Assembly (NCBI GenBank): GCA_963617485.1
Contig: CAVEPA010000021.1
Span: forward strand, 1-8,396
Direction of reading: 5' to 3'
Length of the DNA: 8,396 nucleotides
Source: UBA1757 sp963617485
GTDB lineage: Bacteria; Bacteroidota; Bacteroidia; Bacteroidales; UBA1402
Shown here one piece after another: positions 1 to 6,280 of the stretch. Each line of letters begins with the position of its first letter. Position 1 is the first letter of the stretch. Position numbers and translations under genes: made by a program. The notes under the pieces are model-generated. The model searched no databases, had not been told where the DNA came from, and saw nothing but the letters and a program-made list of their open reading frames with translations.

Positions 1-363
1 CCGCATTCTCTTCATCCCACTTGGCGTCCCTGTCAGCGGGAAGGATTTCCGGGTAACGAGGTTGAGCTTACTCGGTTTGCCGGTCTTTTCGTAATCTCCG
101 AACTCTCCGCGGAAGTATTTCTCGATATATTCGTCCTGGATAGGGCTTACGCGATTGTTAATTTTCTCAACTTTCTCAGGGATGATGTCCACGGCCGTCA
201 CCTTGTGATGCTGCGAAAGCAGCGTGGCGATGCTAAGGCCTACGTAGCCTGTGCCTGTACCTGTACCTGTACCTGTACCTGTACCTGCAACTGCTATCTG
301 AATGTCTTTGATTAACTTCGTTGTGAGCGAATCTTTTCTAGGGGAATCAGCGGAAGGTAACAT
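1..363 (-). CDS. ugd: UDP-glucose 6-dehydrogenase, N-terminal part (cut by window edge)
   Basis: First 121 codons of a UDP-glucose 6-dehydrogenase, the NAD-dependent cytoplasmic enzyme that oxidises UDP-glucose to UDP-glucuronate. Seen: beta-alpha-beta Rossmann start IAVAG (22-27) ... GYVGLS (39-44), then ATLLSQHHKV, the acidic strand end AVDIIPEKVE and NNRVSPIQDEYIEKYF, all as in the short (about 390 aa) Ugd family. Oddities: the normally single Gly-Thr of the dinucleotide loop is repeated six times (residues 27-38). The only in-frame ATG (361-363) adds about 20 residues before the usual Met-Lys-Ile start. After residue ~98 (LNLV) the family's TATLD...AYxxADFVVIA pattern is not seen, while another frame of the same strand reads more protein-like, so a frameshift near the edge is possible. 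It lies 88 bp downstream of the 4-epimerase gene and supplies that enzyme's substrate. Family certain; integrity uncertain. Confidence 0.85.
   Translation of the reverse strand, partial: MLPSADSPRKDSLTTKLIKDIQIAVAGTGTGTGTGTGTGYVGLSIATLLSQHHKVTAVDIIPEKVEKINNRVSPIQDEYIEKYFRGEFGDYEKTGKPSKLNLVTRKSFPLTGTPSGMKRMR
250..285. repeat. In-frame hexanucleotide microsatellite, 6 copies
   Basis: Six tandem hexamers, GGTACA in the coding sense on the - strand. Five are identical and the one nearest the GYVG codons is GGCACA. They encode (Gly-Thr)x6 in the NAD-binding loop of Ugd. Because the unit is 6 bp, gain or loss of copies changes loop length by two residues without shifting frame. Confidence 0.95.
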
Positions 364-451
364 CTGTCAAGCGGAGTACCTTTCAGATTTTTTGCAATTT
401 GCTACAAACTTCGGTATATCCTAATTTTTACTTAAAAAAACGCACGTATAT

Positions 452-1510
452 TCATAAGGTGTAGTACTTGGCGTACCACTGGGCGAAGTGGCGAAGGCCG
501 ATGCGGAGGGGTGTGGAGGGGCGGAAGCCGAAATCTTCCTCAAGGGGAGTCGTGTCCGCATAGGTTACAGGCACATCGCCGGGTTGCATGGGCACGAGTT
601 CTTTATGGGAGTCGAAATCGTAGTCTTGTGGAAGTACGCCTGCGCGGACAAGTTCCTGCTGGAGGATATCCACGAAATCGAGCAGGTTCTCGGGGTGGCT
701 GTTGCCGATGTTGTAGACCTTGTAGGGCGGAACGGGCAGGCCGTCGGCACCGGTCTGTTTCTCGGGCGCATGCTGCATTACTCTGATAACGCCTTCCACG
801 ATATCGTCCACGTAAGTGAAGTCGCGCTGGCAGTTGCCGTAGTTGAATATCTTGATGGTGTCGCCCTTGACGAGTTTGTCGGTGAAGCCGAAATAGGCCA
901 TGTCGGGGCGGCCGGCGGGGCCGTAGACGGTAAAGAACCTCAGGCCGGTTGACGGGATGTCGTAGAGTTTGCTGTAGGCGTGGGCCAGCAGTTCGTTGCT
1001 CTTTTTGGTGGCGGCGTAGAGGCTCACGGGGTTGTCTACTTTGTCGTCGGTGGAGTATGGCACTTTTTTGTTGCTGCCGTAGACGCTGCTCGACGAGGCG
1101 TAGACCAGATGTTCGGTGCCGTGGTGGCGGCAGGCTTCCAGTATGTTGTAGAAGCCGATAAGGTTGCTCTCGATATAGGCATCGGGGTTGGTGATGCTAT
1201 AGCGCACGCCGGCTTGGGCGGCCAGGTTCACTACCACGGCGGGCTGATATTCGCTGAAGATTTTTTCGATTGTTTCCTTGTCGGCGATATTGCCTCGGAC
1301 GAAGGTCCAGTTGCCGCCCAGGGCCTCGATTTCTTGCAGGCGGGCGTATTTGAGCTGGGGGTCGTAGTAGTCGTTCACAGAGTCGATGCCGATTAGCTTG
1401 ACGTCGTTCACTTCGGTGAGCAGGCGTTTGACGAGATTGCTGCCGATAAAGCCGGCGGCACCGGTGACGAGTATGGTTTTGCCTTGCAGGCTGATATTGT
1501 AGGTGAGCAT
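452..1510 (-). CDS. NAD-dependent epimerase, UDP-glucuronate 4-epimerase type
   Basis: Extended short-chain dehydrogenase (352 aa, full family length) that interconverts UDP-glucuronate and UDP-galacturonate in the cytoplasm through a 4-keto intermediate. Seen: NAD-binding GAAGFIG (17-23); NLAAQAGVRYS (95-105), typical of the uronate epimerase subgroup; ASSSSVYG (138-145) carrying the catalytic Ser; catalytic YAATK (Tyr165, Lys169); and GPAGRPDMA (197-205), matching the GPWGRPDMA signature of UDP-GlcA 4-epimerases with Ala for Trp. The RDFTYVDDIVEGV block (229-241) is the usual substrate-domain motif. It starts 4 bp after the FrhB-like gene stop and is followed after 88 bp by ugd, so enzyme and substrate supplier are adjacent. 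Other members of the family (UDP-Glc or UDP-GlcNAc 4-epimerases) are possible but fit the GRPDMA region less well. Confidence 0.88.
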   Translation of the reverse strand: MLTYNISLQGKTILVTGAAGFIGSNLVKRLLTEVNDVKLIGIDSVNDYYDPQLKYARLQEIEALGGNWTFVRGNIADKETIEKIFSEYQPAVVVNLAAQAGVRYSITNPDAYIESNLIGFYNILEACRHHGTEHLVYASSSSVYGSNKKVPYSTDDKVDNPVSLYAATKKSNELLAHAYSKLYDIPSTGLRFFTVYGPAGRPDMAYFGFTDKLVKGDTIKIFNYGNCQRDFTYVDDIVEGVIRVMQHAPEKQTGADGLPVPPYKVYNIGNSHPENLLDFVDILQQELVRAGVLPQDYDFDSHKELVPMQPGDVPVTYADTTPLEEDFGFRPSTPLRIGLRHFAQWYAKYYTL

Positions 1511-1514
1511 AGGG

Positions 1515-2897
1515 CTAGGGTTTGATGTTGGCTTTGAGTTGCTGTTTGATTTGCTTTTTGATTTGCGCGGCGCGATGGTGCAGTTGTTGGTATAGGGCTT
1601 GCCAGCGGGTTTGTAGGCCTTGGCAGAGGCTGGGTCTAAGACAGCGCTCGATAAGGGAGCGGATGTCGGCGTGGGCGGTGCGTGAGGCGGCGGTGCGTGT
1701 TGAGGCGGTGGTGGGTGTTGAGGCGGGCGCGGCGGCCCCGGTGGGGCCGCAGGCCGCTGTGCGGCCGGCCGAGCTGCGCTCGGCCCGCGCCAGCTCCCGG
1801 TAGAAGCGGCACCGTTGCCGATGCGGCTTGACGTTGCTCCAAACGGCCGGATTGTGCTCTCTGACGGCTGCGTAGCTCAGCTCTTGCGTGAGCAGCCGCG
1901 CCGGGCCTTCGGCCGGCGCGGCAACGCTGCCACTCTCGGCGGCCGGGCCTTCAAGGGCCCGCAGCGCGGCTGCGCCGCGCTGGCTGTTCACCAGCAACAA
2001 ACTGGTGCCTCTATCATCGTCGAGGGGCGTAGCGGGCAGCAAGTGCTGTATGCCCCAGCAATCGCCCAGCGTAAGGTCACTCTGGCTGCGTCCTCCTTTG
2101 ACGCGACAGGCATAACAGGCGGGCCGCAGCGTCAGGTCGTTCAAGAAAGCCCGCATATAGGGGTTCTGCATGGCGGGCTGCAAGAGCTCGCGTTTCGCGC
2201 CTGCGGCCTTAGGCGCGAAACGCAGCTGCAAGCCGTAGTGTCGCCAGCCTTGGGCCTTGCAGCGGAAGTTCACCGCCTCCAAGCGCCCCGTCTCGCCCAG
2301 CGAGCGCAGGTACAAGTCCCAGACTTTGGGGCTGGGCACACCGTGGCAAACCACATCTACCGCCAGCAAATTGTCGTCATCGCGGCCCAAAAAGCGCCGC
2401 AGTGCGGCTATCTGACAGGGCGTGCCGGTGAACAGCACCCGACGGCCGGCTTTCAAAAAGGCTTGGGCATCACGGAAGGCCGTTCCCGTGCGGGCTTGCA
2501 CATATTTGCTGCCCACAAAAGCTTCCAAGCCCCTTATATCTTCGGCATAGTCCAACAAGACTTGCCAGTTGTCATCGAAACGTGCGCCGAACACCACCCC
2601 ACCCCGCGCTATGGTCTGCCGAGCCAAAAGAAGGAACAGCCCGCCCGAAGAACTGCGCTCGCGTACCGGGCGCTCGGTATTGACAGCGGCCAGCACCCGC
2701 AAGGGTTCACGCTCGGCCTGGGCATTCAGAAAGGGGCAGACTTTTTCGCAGCGTCCGCAGTGGCTGCAAAGGGCGGCATCGACCTTGGGATAAAGAAAAC
2801 CTTCGCTGTCGGCCTGCAAACTGATACAGGCTTGGGGACAGGCTTGCGCACAGGCCCCGCAACCGCAACAAAGTTCTTTGTTTTCTATCCTTATCAT
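1515..2897 (-). CDS. FrhB-like (coenzyme F420 hydrogenase/dehydrogenase beta subunit family) 4Fe-4S protein
   Basis: 460 aa. Two N-terminal 4Fe-4S ferredoxin motifs: C10-x2-C13-x2-C16-x3-C20-P and C44-x2-C47-x2-C50-x3-C54-P. These are followed by the FrhB N and C domains: SSSGG (82-86), GSKYVQ (129-134), LFTGTPCQ (155-162), VCHGVPSP (183-190), CYAC (261-264), SDLTLGDCWGI (273-283) and GTSLLLVN (297-304). Proteins of this family are common in Bacteroidales capsule and exopolysaccharide loci; their reaction is not established and F420 use is unlikely there. A cytoplasmic flavin/Fe-S redox step on a sugar precursor is an inference. Odd: Ala/Gly/Pro/Thr-rich segments at 225-236, 306-335 and 372-410 are encoded by GC-rich palindromes and tandem repeats. 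The C-terminus resumes a charged helix (IRSLIERCLRPSL; KKQIKQQLK). The length exceeds the ~390 aa I expect for the family. It starts 15 bp after the flippase stop; no clear Shine-Dalgarno. Confidence 0.85.
   Translation of the reverse strand: MIRIENKELCCGCGACAQACPQACISLQADSEGFLYPKVDAALCSHCGRCEKVCPFLNAQAEREPLRVLAAVNTERPVRERSSSGGLFLLLARQTIARGGVVFGARFDDNWQVLLDYAEDIRGLEAFVGSKYVQARTGTAFRDAQAFLKAGRRVLFTGTPCQIAALRRFLGRDDDNLLAVDVVCHGVPSPKVWDLYLRSLGETGRLEAVNFRCKAQGWRHYGLQLRFAPKAAGAKRELLQPAMQNPYMRAFLNDLTLRPACYACRVKGGRSQSDLTLGDCWGIQHLLPATPLDDDRGTSLLLVNSQRGAAALRALEGPAAESGSVAAPAEGPARLLTQELSYAAVREHNPAVWSNVKPHRQRCRFYRELARAERSSAGRTAACGPTGAAAPASTPTTASTRTAASRTAHADIRSLIERCLRPSLCQGLQTRWQALYQQLHHRAAQIKKQIKQQLKANIKP
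1674..1724. repeat. Imperfect 18-bp tandem repeat (about 2.8 copies)
   Basis: In the coding sense of the FrhB-like gene, GCCTCAACACSCACCRCC occurs twice and is followed by a 15-bp copy lacking one codon. It encodes ASTPTT-ASTRTA-ASRTA (residues 392-408), a low-complexity linker between the conserved body and the C-terminal helix. Confidence 0.85.
1732..1750. repeat. GC-rich perfect palindrome, 8-bp arms, 3-nt loop
   Basis: gcggcccc and ggggccgc flank ggt. In frame it encodes residues ~383-389 (CGPTGAA) of the FrhB-like protein, inside its low-complexity linker. Confidence 0.85.
1767..1785. repeat. GC-rich perfect palindrome, 8-bp arms, 3-nt loop
   Basis: ggccgagc and gctcggcc flank tgc. It encodes residues ~371-377 (RAERSSA) at the start of the variable linker of the FrhB-like protein. 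Confidence 0.85.
1895..1922. repeat. GC-rich perfect palindrome, 10-bp arms, 8-nt loop
   Basis: gccgcgccgg and ccggcgcggc flank gccttcgg. It encodes residues ~326-335 (AAPAEGPARL), a segment with no counterpart in the conserved motifs of the FrhB family. Confidence 0.85.
1962..1982. repeat. GC-rich perfect palindrome, 9-bp arms, 3-nt loop
   Basis: cagcgcggc and gccgcgctg flank tgc, the same loop triplet as the palindrome at 1767-1785. It encodes residues ~306-312 (QRGAAAL), just after the conserved LLLVN strand. Confidence 0.85.
2190..2223. repeat. Perfect palindrome, 13-bp arms, 8-nt loop
   Basis: gcgtttcgcgcct and aggcgcgaaacgc flank gcggcctt. This is the longest perfect inverted repeat I found in the window. 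It encodes residues ~225-236 (LRFAPKAAGAKR), a surface-like basic/Ala segment between conserved FrhB blocks. Confidence 0.92.
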
Positions 2898-2912
2898 CCA
2901 AAATATCGCAAC

Positions 2913-4454
2913 TTACTGGCCCCGTCCAAGTTTGCCCAAAATTTTGCTGGCAAAAAAGCGGCGTTCATCTTTTTCCAGCCCCAGCAAGCAGGCACTCAAG
3001 CCCACCGACAGCACACAGCTGCCACCCACGGCCAGAAAACGCAGCCAGCCTTCGTCCAACTGTTGGCGCACCCACAGAGGCAGCAGCACAGCCACCGCAA
3101 CCGTGGCCAACAAGGGCAGGTAAATATGGCGTAGATATTGTCCGAGTTTCACGCCGATGAGCGGACGCAACATCAGCATACGGGCCAGCTGGGCCACACA
3201 TTCCACGCAGAAATGTACGATGAACACACTGTAGGCGGGTGCTCCCAGCCTCAGCACCAGATACGAAAGGGGCAGTATCGTCAGCAGTATGCCGCCCACC
3301 ACCAGCTGGTATTGCTTTATTTTGCCAGTGGCCTGATTGGCAACCACACAAGGGTTGGACAAGGCACACAACATCGAGATGCAGATCATTATCTGCGTGA
3401 ATATCACCGCATTGTCGGGTACGGTCCCCAGCCATACGCGCAGCAGAAAACCGGTTTCGAGCAAGATGGGCAGCCCTAGAAAAAACAGCAGCAAGAACGA
3501 AAAGCGCGCGCTGCGGAACATCAGGCTGTGCATATCGGCCATATTGCCCAGCGCGTAATTCTTGGTAATCTGCGGGTTCACCGCCATCTGGAAGTTGGTA
3601 ACGAACTGCTGCACAGCGCCTTGCACCTGCACGGCAATACCTCGGGCAGCATTCACCACCGGGCCGAAAAAGATGTTGAGCATCATGTTCAGACCCTGGG
3701 TAAAGAGCACGGCCGACAGATTGCCCACGAAACTCCAGCCGGCAAAACCGAACATCTCGCGGAAAAGGCCTCGTTCCACACTGGCCTTACAATAATGGCT
3801 CTCGTCGAAACGGCGGTGGCAATAGCAGGTGTACACCAGGCGCACCAGCACTTGCACGCCCAGCAGCAACAGGGCATAGACGATGAGTTTGTCCCAAGGC
3901 AGCAGCTGCAAGAGATACACCACGCCCAGCTTGAGCAGCACCTCCAGTATGGAGATATAGGCGAAGGCCGACATTTTCTCGTGCGCGATGATATCGGCGT
4001 TGTAGGGGGTCGACATCACATTGACGGCGCAAACCAGTATGGAGCATTGATACACCCACATAGCTGCCGTGGCGCGATTTTCGGGAATGACGAGTTTTTC
4101 GCTGAGAAACCACAGACCCAAGGTCTCGCCCAGCACCACCATCAGCAAAGCGATGAGGAAATGTATCTGCAAGGCGCTGCTGAAGACGCTGCGTAGCCGC
4201 TCTTTGTCGCCCCGCGCCAACTCTACGTTCAGGTAACGCTGGGTGGCCGACACCATGCTGCCGTTGATAAAGGAGAACATCACGATGACACCTCCCACCA
4301 CGTTGTAGATGCCGAAGTCTTCCACGCCTAGGGTCTGCAATATCACCCGCGAGGTGTAAAGCGACACCAGCATGGTGAACAGCACCCGGCCGTAAAGCAT
4401 CAGGGTGTTTCTGGCAATGCGCCGGTGGTTGGTGGCTGTGATTTCTTTATTCAT
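2913..4454 (-). CDS. wzx: Wzx-like polysaccharide flippase (MOP superfamily)
   Basis: 513-aa integral inner-membrane protein with about 13-14 hydrophobic segments spread over its length, for example near residues 17-38, 47-66, 93-112, 165-185, 190-211 and several toward the C-terminus. This is the size and topology of Bacteroidales O-unit/capsule flippases. Such proteins move undecaprenyl-diphosphate-linked repeat units to the periplasmic side. The N-terminus (NTLMLYGRVLFTMLVSLYTSRVILQTLGVEDFG region) and a NAARGIAVQVQGAV stretch mid-protein are typical of the group often annotated as lipopolysaccharide biosynthesis protein. The start ATG overlaps the 3' end of the kinase gene by 8 bp (ATGAATAA), so translational coupling is likely. 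The C-terminus ends with a short basic cytoplasmic tail (ASKILGKLGRGQ). Substrate specificity cannot be read from sequence. A MATE exporter is the formal alternative, but the locus argues for Wzx. Confidence 0.88.
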   Translation of the reverse strand: MNKEITATNHRRIARNTLMLYGRVLFTMLVSLYTSRVILQTLGVEDFGIYNVVGGVIVMFSFINGSMVSATQRYLNVELARGDKERLRSVFSSALQIHFLIALLMVVLGETLGLWFLSEKLVIPENRATAAMWVYQCSILVCAVNVMSTPYNADIIAHEKMSAFAYISILEVLLKLGVVYLLQLLPWDKLIVYALLLLGVQVLVRLVYTCYCHRRFDESHYCKASVERGLFREMFGFAGWSFVGNLSAVLFTQGLNMMLNIFFGPVVNAARGIAVQVQGAVQQFVTNFQMAVNPQITKNYALGNMADMHSLMFRSARFSFLLLFFLGLPILLETGFLLRVWLGTVPDNAVIFTQIMICISMLCALSNPCVVANQATGKIKQYQLVVGGILLTILPLSYLVLRLGAPAYSVFIVHFCVECVAQLARMLMLRPLIGVKLGQYLRHIYLPLLATVAVAVLLPLWVRQQLDEGWLRFLAVGGSCVLSVGLSACLLGLEKDERRFFASKILGKLGRGQ

Positions 4455-5613
4455 CGGGCAAGCAGGTAGCGTCTACAAAGCGCGCTCCGTCATCGGGTTT
4501 TACCCAGAAAACTTGGAAAGTGCTTTCGTATTCGGGGAACTGCGCCAGATATTTTTCCTTGAGTTCCTTTTCGATGGATGCCTTATAGGCGGGATCCACC
4601 AGAGCAATGACGGCACCTTTGAAGCCGGCACCGGAAAAACGTCCGCCGTAGATACCGGGCAGACAGCGGATAATATTGTAGATGGCGATAAGCTCGGCCG
4701 ATCCGCATTCGTAGTTGTGGATGGAGCTTTCGCAAGAATCGAACGAGAGTTTGCCGAAGAGTTGCAGATTGCCGGTTTCCCAAGCCGTAACGCCTTGACG
4801 CACACGGCGGTATTCGCTGTAGAAATGTTCTGCGCGTTTGGCGAAGCGCAGCGGCATCATATCGCGGGTCTTGTCGAAGGTTTCCTTGGGGATGTCGCGC
4901 AGGAAGGTCTTGTCGAGGCTCTTGAGCGTGGCGTTCTGGTAGGCCAGCATGTTCCAGGCGGCGGTCTTGCATTCGCTCACGCGCAGGTTGTAGTCGGAAT
5001 TCACCAGCGAACGCGTCAGGCCCGAGAAGAAGATGCCGATTTCGAAATCGGGCATTTTGGGATGACGCTTGATGATGCGCCATTCGTTGCTGTCGCAGTC
5101 GAGAAAGAGCAGACCGTCCTTGCGTCCCAGCGCAATACAGGCTTGGTCGAGCAGACCGTTGTTCAGGCCGATGTATTCGCGCTCGGCTTCGGAGGCTATC
5201 TGTACTATTTCGAAGGCTTGCAGGTGTATGCCGTTGGCCTGTGCGAAAGCCATCACGTAAGCAATCAACACCGCTGCCGACGAGCTCAGGCCGCCCACGG
5301 GCAGCGAGCCTTTTATCACACCTTCTATACCATGGCTCAGCTCGAAGCGTTTCTTCAGGGCGTATTTGGCACCGCGTGCGTAGTCGCCCCAGTGCTTTTC
5401 CTTCACTTCGGTGCGTCGGCTGATATCGAACTGCACTTCGCCCTCGAAACTGAGCGACGTGAGCTTGACCATGGCATCGTCGCGTACGTTGAACCAAAGG
5501 TCGACACCTTTATCTATAGCGAAACCGGTCACCAGCCCATGCTGATGGTCTACGTGCGCGCCGATGGGGCACACGCGGTAGGGCGCAAAAATGTGGTACT
5601 GGTAAGTCTTCAT
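4447..5613 (-). CDS. GHMP sugar-1-kinase, galacturonokinase-like (often annotated galactokinase)
   Basis: 388-aa cytoplasmic kinase of the GHMP superfamily. Seen: substrate-binding motif PYRVCPIGAHVDHQ (11-24); ATP-binding loop GGLSSSAAV (107-115); NNGLLDQ (151-157) with the catalytic-base Asp156; DYNLRVSEC (207-215); and the third GHMP motif GRFSGAGFKG (324-333). The galactokinase signature GRxNxIGEHxDY is replaced by PYRxCPIGAHxDH. As far as I remember, that form, together with FAKRAEHFYSE, GNLQLFGKL and SSIHNYECG, matches plant galacturonokinase closely. The likely reaction is D-galacturonate + ATP to galacturonate-1-phosphate, which fits the nearby Ugd and UDP-GlcA 4-epimerase; galactose remains possible. 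The ATG overlaps the upxY stop (ATGA) and the end overlaps the flippase start by 8 bp, so it is cotranscribed and probably translationally coupled. Confidence 0.88.
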   Translation of the reverse strand: MKTYQYHIFAPYRVCPIGAHVDHQHGLVTGFAIDKGVDLWFNVRDDAMVKLTSLSFEGEVQFDISRRTEVKEKHWGDYARGAKYALKKRFELSHGIEGVIKGSLPVGGLSSSAAVLIAYVMAFAQANGIHLQAFEIVQIASEAEREYIGLNNGLLDQACIALGRKDGLLFLDCDSNEWRIIKRHPKMPDFEIGIFFSGLTRSLVNSDYNLRVSECKTAAWNMLAYQNATLKSLDKTFLRDIPKETFDKTRDMMPLRFAKRAEHFYSEYRRVRQGVTAWETGNLQLFGKLSFDSCESSIHNYECGSAELIAIYNIIRCLPGIYGGRFSGAGFKGAVIALVDPAYKASIEKELKEKYLAQFPEYESTFQVFWVKPDDGARFVDATCLPDE

Positions 5614-6266
5614 TGTTTATCGGGTGTTGGCGGTGTTTCGGATGTTGTTGCCGGGGCTTCAAAGGCCGGACGCAGGAATTTGGATGGGATGCTGACGCTG
5701 GCCAGCACGATACCTTCTATAGCGACGCTGAAGATTTTGTGGCCGCGTTTGTTGCGTTTCTTGCCCGCTGCATCGGCACCGGGCATAAGCAGTTTGCCCC
5801 GGCAACCCTTGAAGGGCCCCTCTGTGACGCAGACCTCCATGCCTTGCATATCGGGGGTGATTTCGCCCCAAAGGTAATAGTCTAGCGGATCTTCGTCTTG
5901 TGCGTGCCGGCCGCGATGCTTGCGGCGCAGTTCTTCGGTTTGGCGGCGCAACTCTTCTTCGGCACGGCTGACCAATTCCATGAACGCATTCATCTGACGG
6001 TCTGGCACCCGCATGGGGTCGTTGTATTTGCAACCTCGGGCAAAGCGGTATTGCAGCGTGGGTGTCAGGGCGATGATGGGGTCTAGCACGCGGCGGTCTT
6101 CGCGCACAAAGAGCAAATCGGGCAGCACGGGCTGGCCGGCTCTGGTGGGCGTATATACTTGCGGCAAGCTGTAGGGTGCCTCCTGCAACATTTTGTAGGC
6201 GGGCATTTTGGCGTTGCGACGTTTGAGGTCGCGCAGCACATACCATTGCTTGCTGTCGTTCTCCAT
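5610..6266 (-). CDS. upxY: UpxY-family transcription antiterminator (NusG paralog)
   Basis: 218 aa. An N-terminal NGN domain begins with KQWYVLR (7-13). It contains PDLLFVREDRRVLDPII (49-65) and NDPMRVPDRQMNAFMELV (82-99), the pattern of Bacteroidales UpxY proteins. A KOW domain follows around 142-160 (GMEVCVTEGPFKGCRGKLL). UpxY proteins ride on RNA polymerase and prevent premature termination in the leader of their own polysaccharide operon, acting locus-specifically. As expected it is the first gene, after a ~190-nt leader. Odd: a long Glu/Arg-rich helix-like stretch (101-127) separates NGN from KOW, there is a basic loop KKRNKRGHK (169-177), and a Pro/Thr tail ends the protein, making it longer than the ~170-190 aa I expect. 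No upxZ-like gene follows; the next gene overlaps by 4 bp (ATGA). Confidence 0.9.
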   Translation of the reverse strand: MENDSKQWYVLRDLKRRNAKMPAYKMLQEAPYSLPQVYTPTRAGQPVLPDLLFVREDRRVLDPIIALTPTLQYRFARGCKYNDPMRVPDRQMNAFMELVSRAEEELRRQTEELRRKHRGRHAQDEDPLDYYLWGEITPDMQGMEVCVTEGPFKGCRGKLLMPGADAAGKKRNKRGHKIFSVAIEGIVLASVSIPSKFLRPAFEAPATTSETPPTPDKQ

Positions 6267-6280
6267 AAATGCTTTAAGTC

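Noticed and set aside
364..451. Terminator or separate promoter in the 88-bp gap before ugd
   Set aside because: A T7 run follows CGTGCG in the operon sense, but there is no convincing stem before it. No TAnnTTTG with a spaced TTTG is present, so ugd is taken as part of the operon.
1815..3134. Long + strand open frame (439 codons) opposite the FrhB-like and flippase genes
   Set aside because: It arises from the GC-rich codon use of the two real genes on the other strand. Its translation has no domain motifs and crosses a gene boundary.
4405..5877. Long + strand open frame (490 codons) opposite the kinase and upxY genes
   Set aside because: It is an antisense shadow. The - strand genes have clear GHMP and NGN/KOW motifs, and this frame crosses both.
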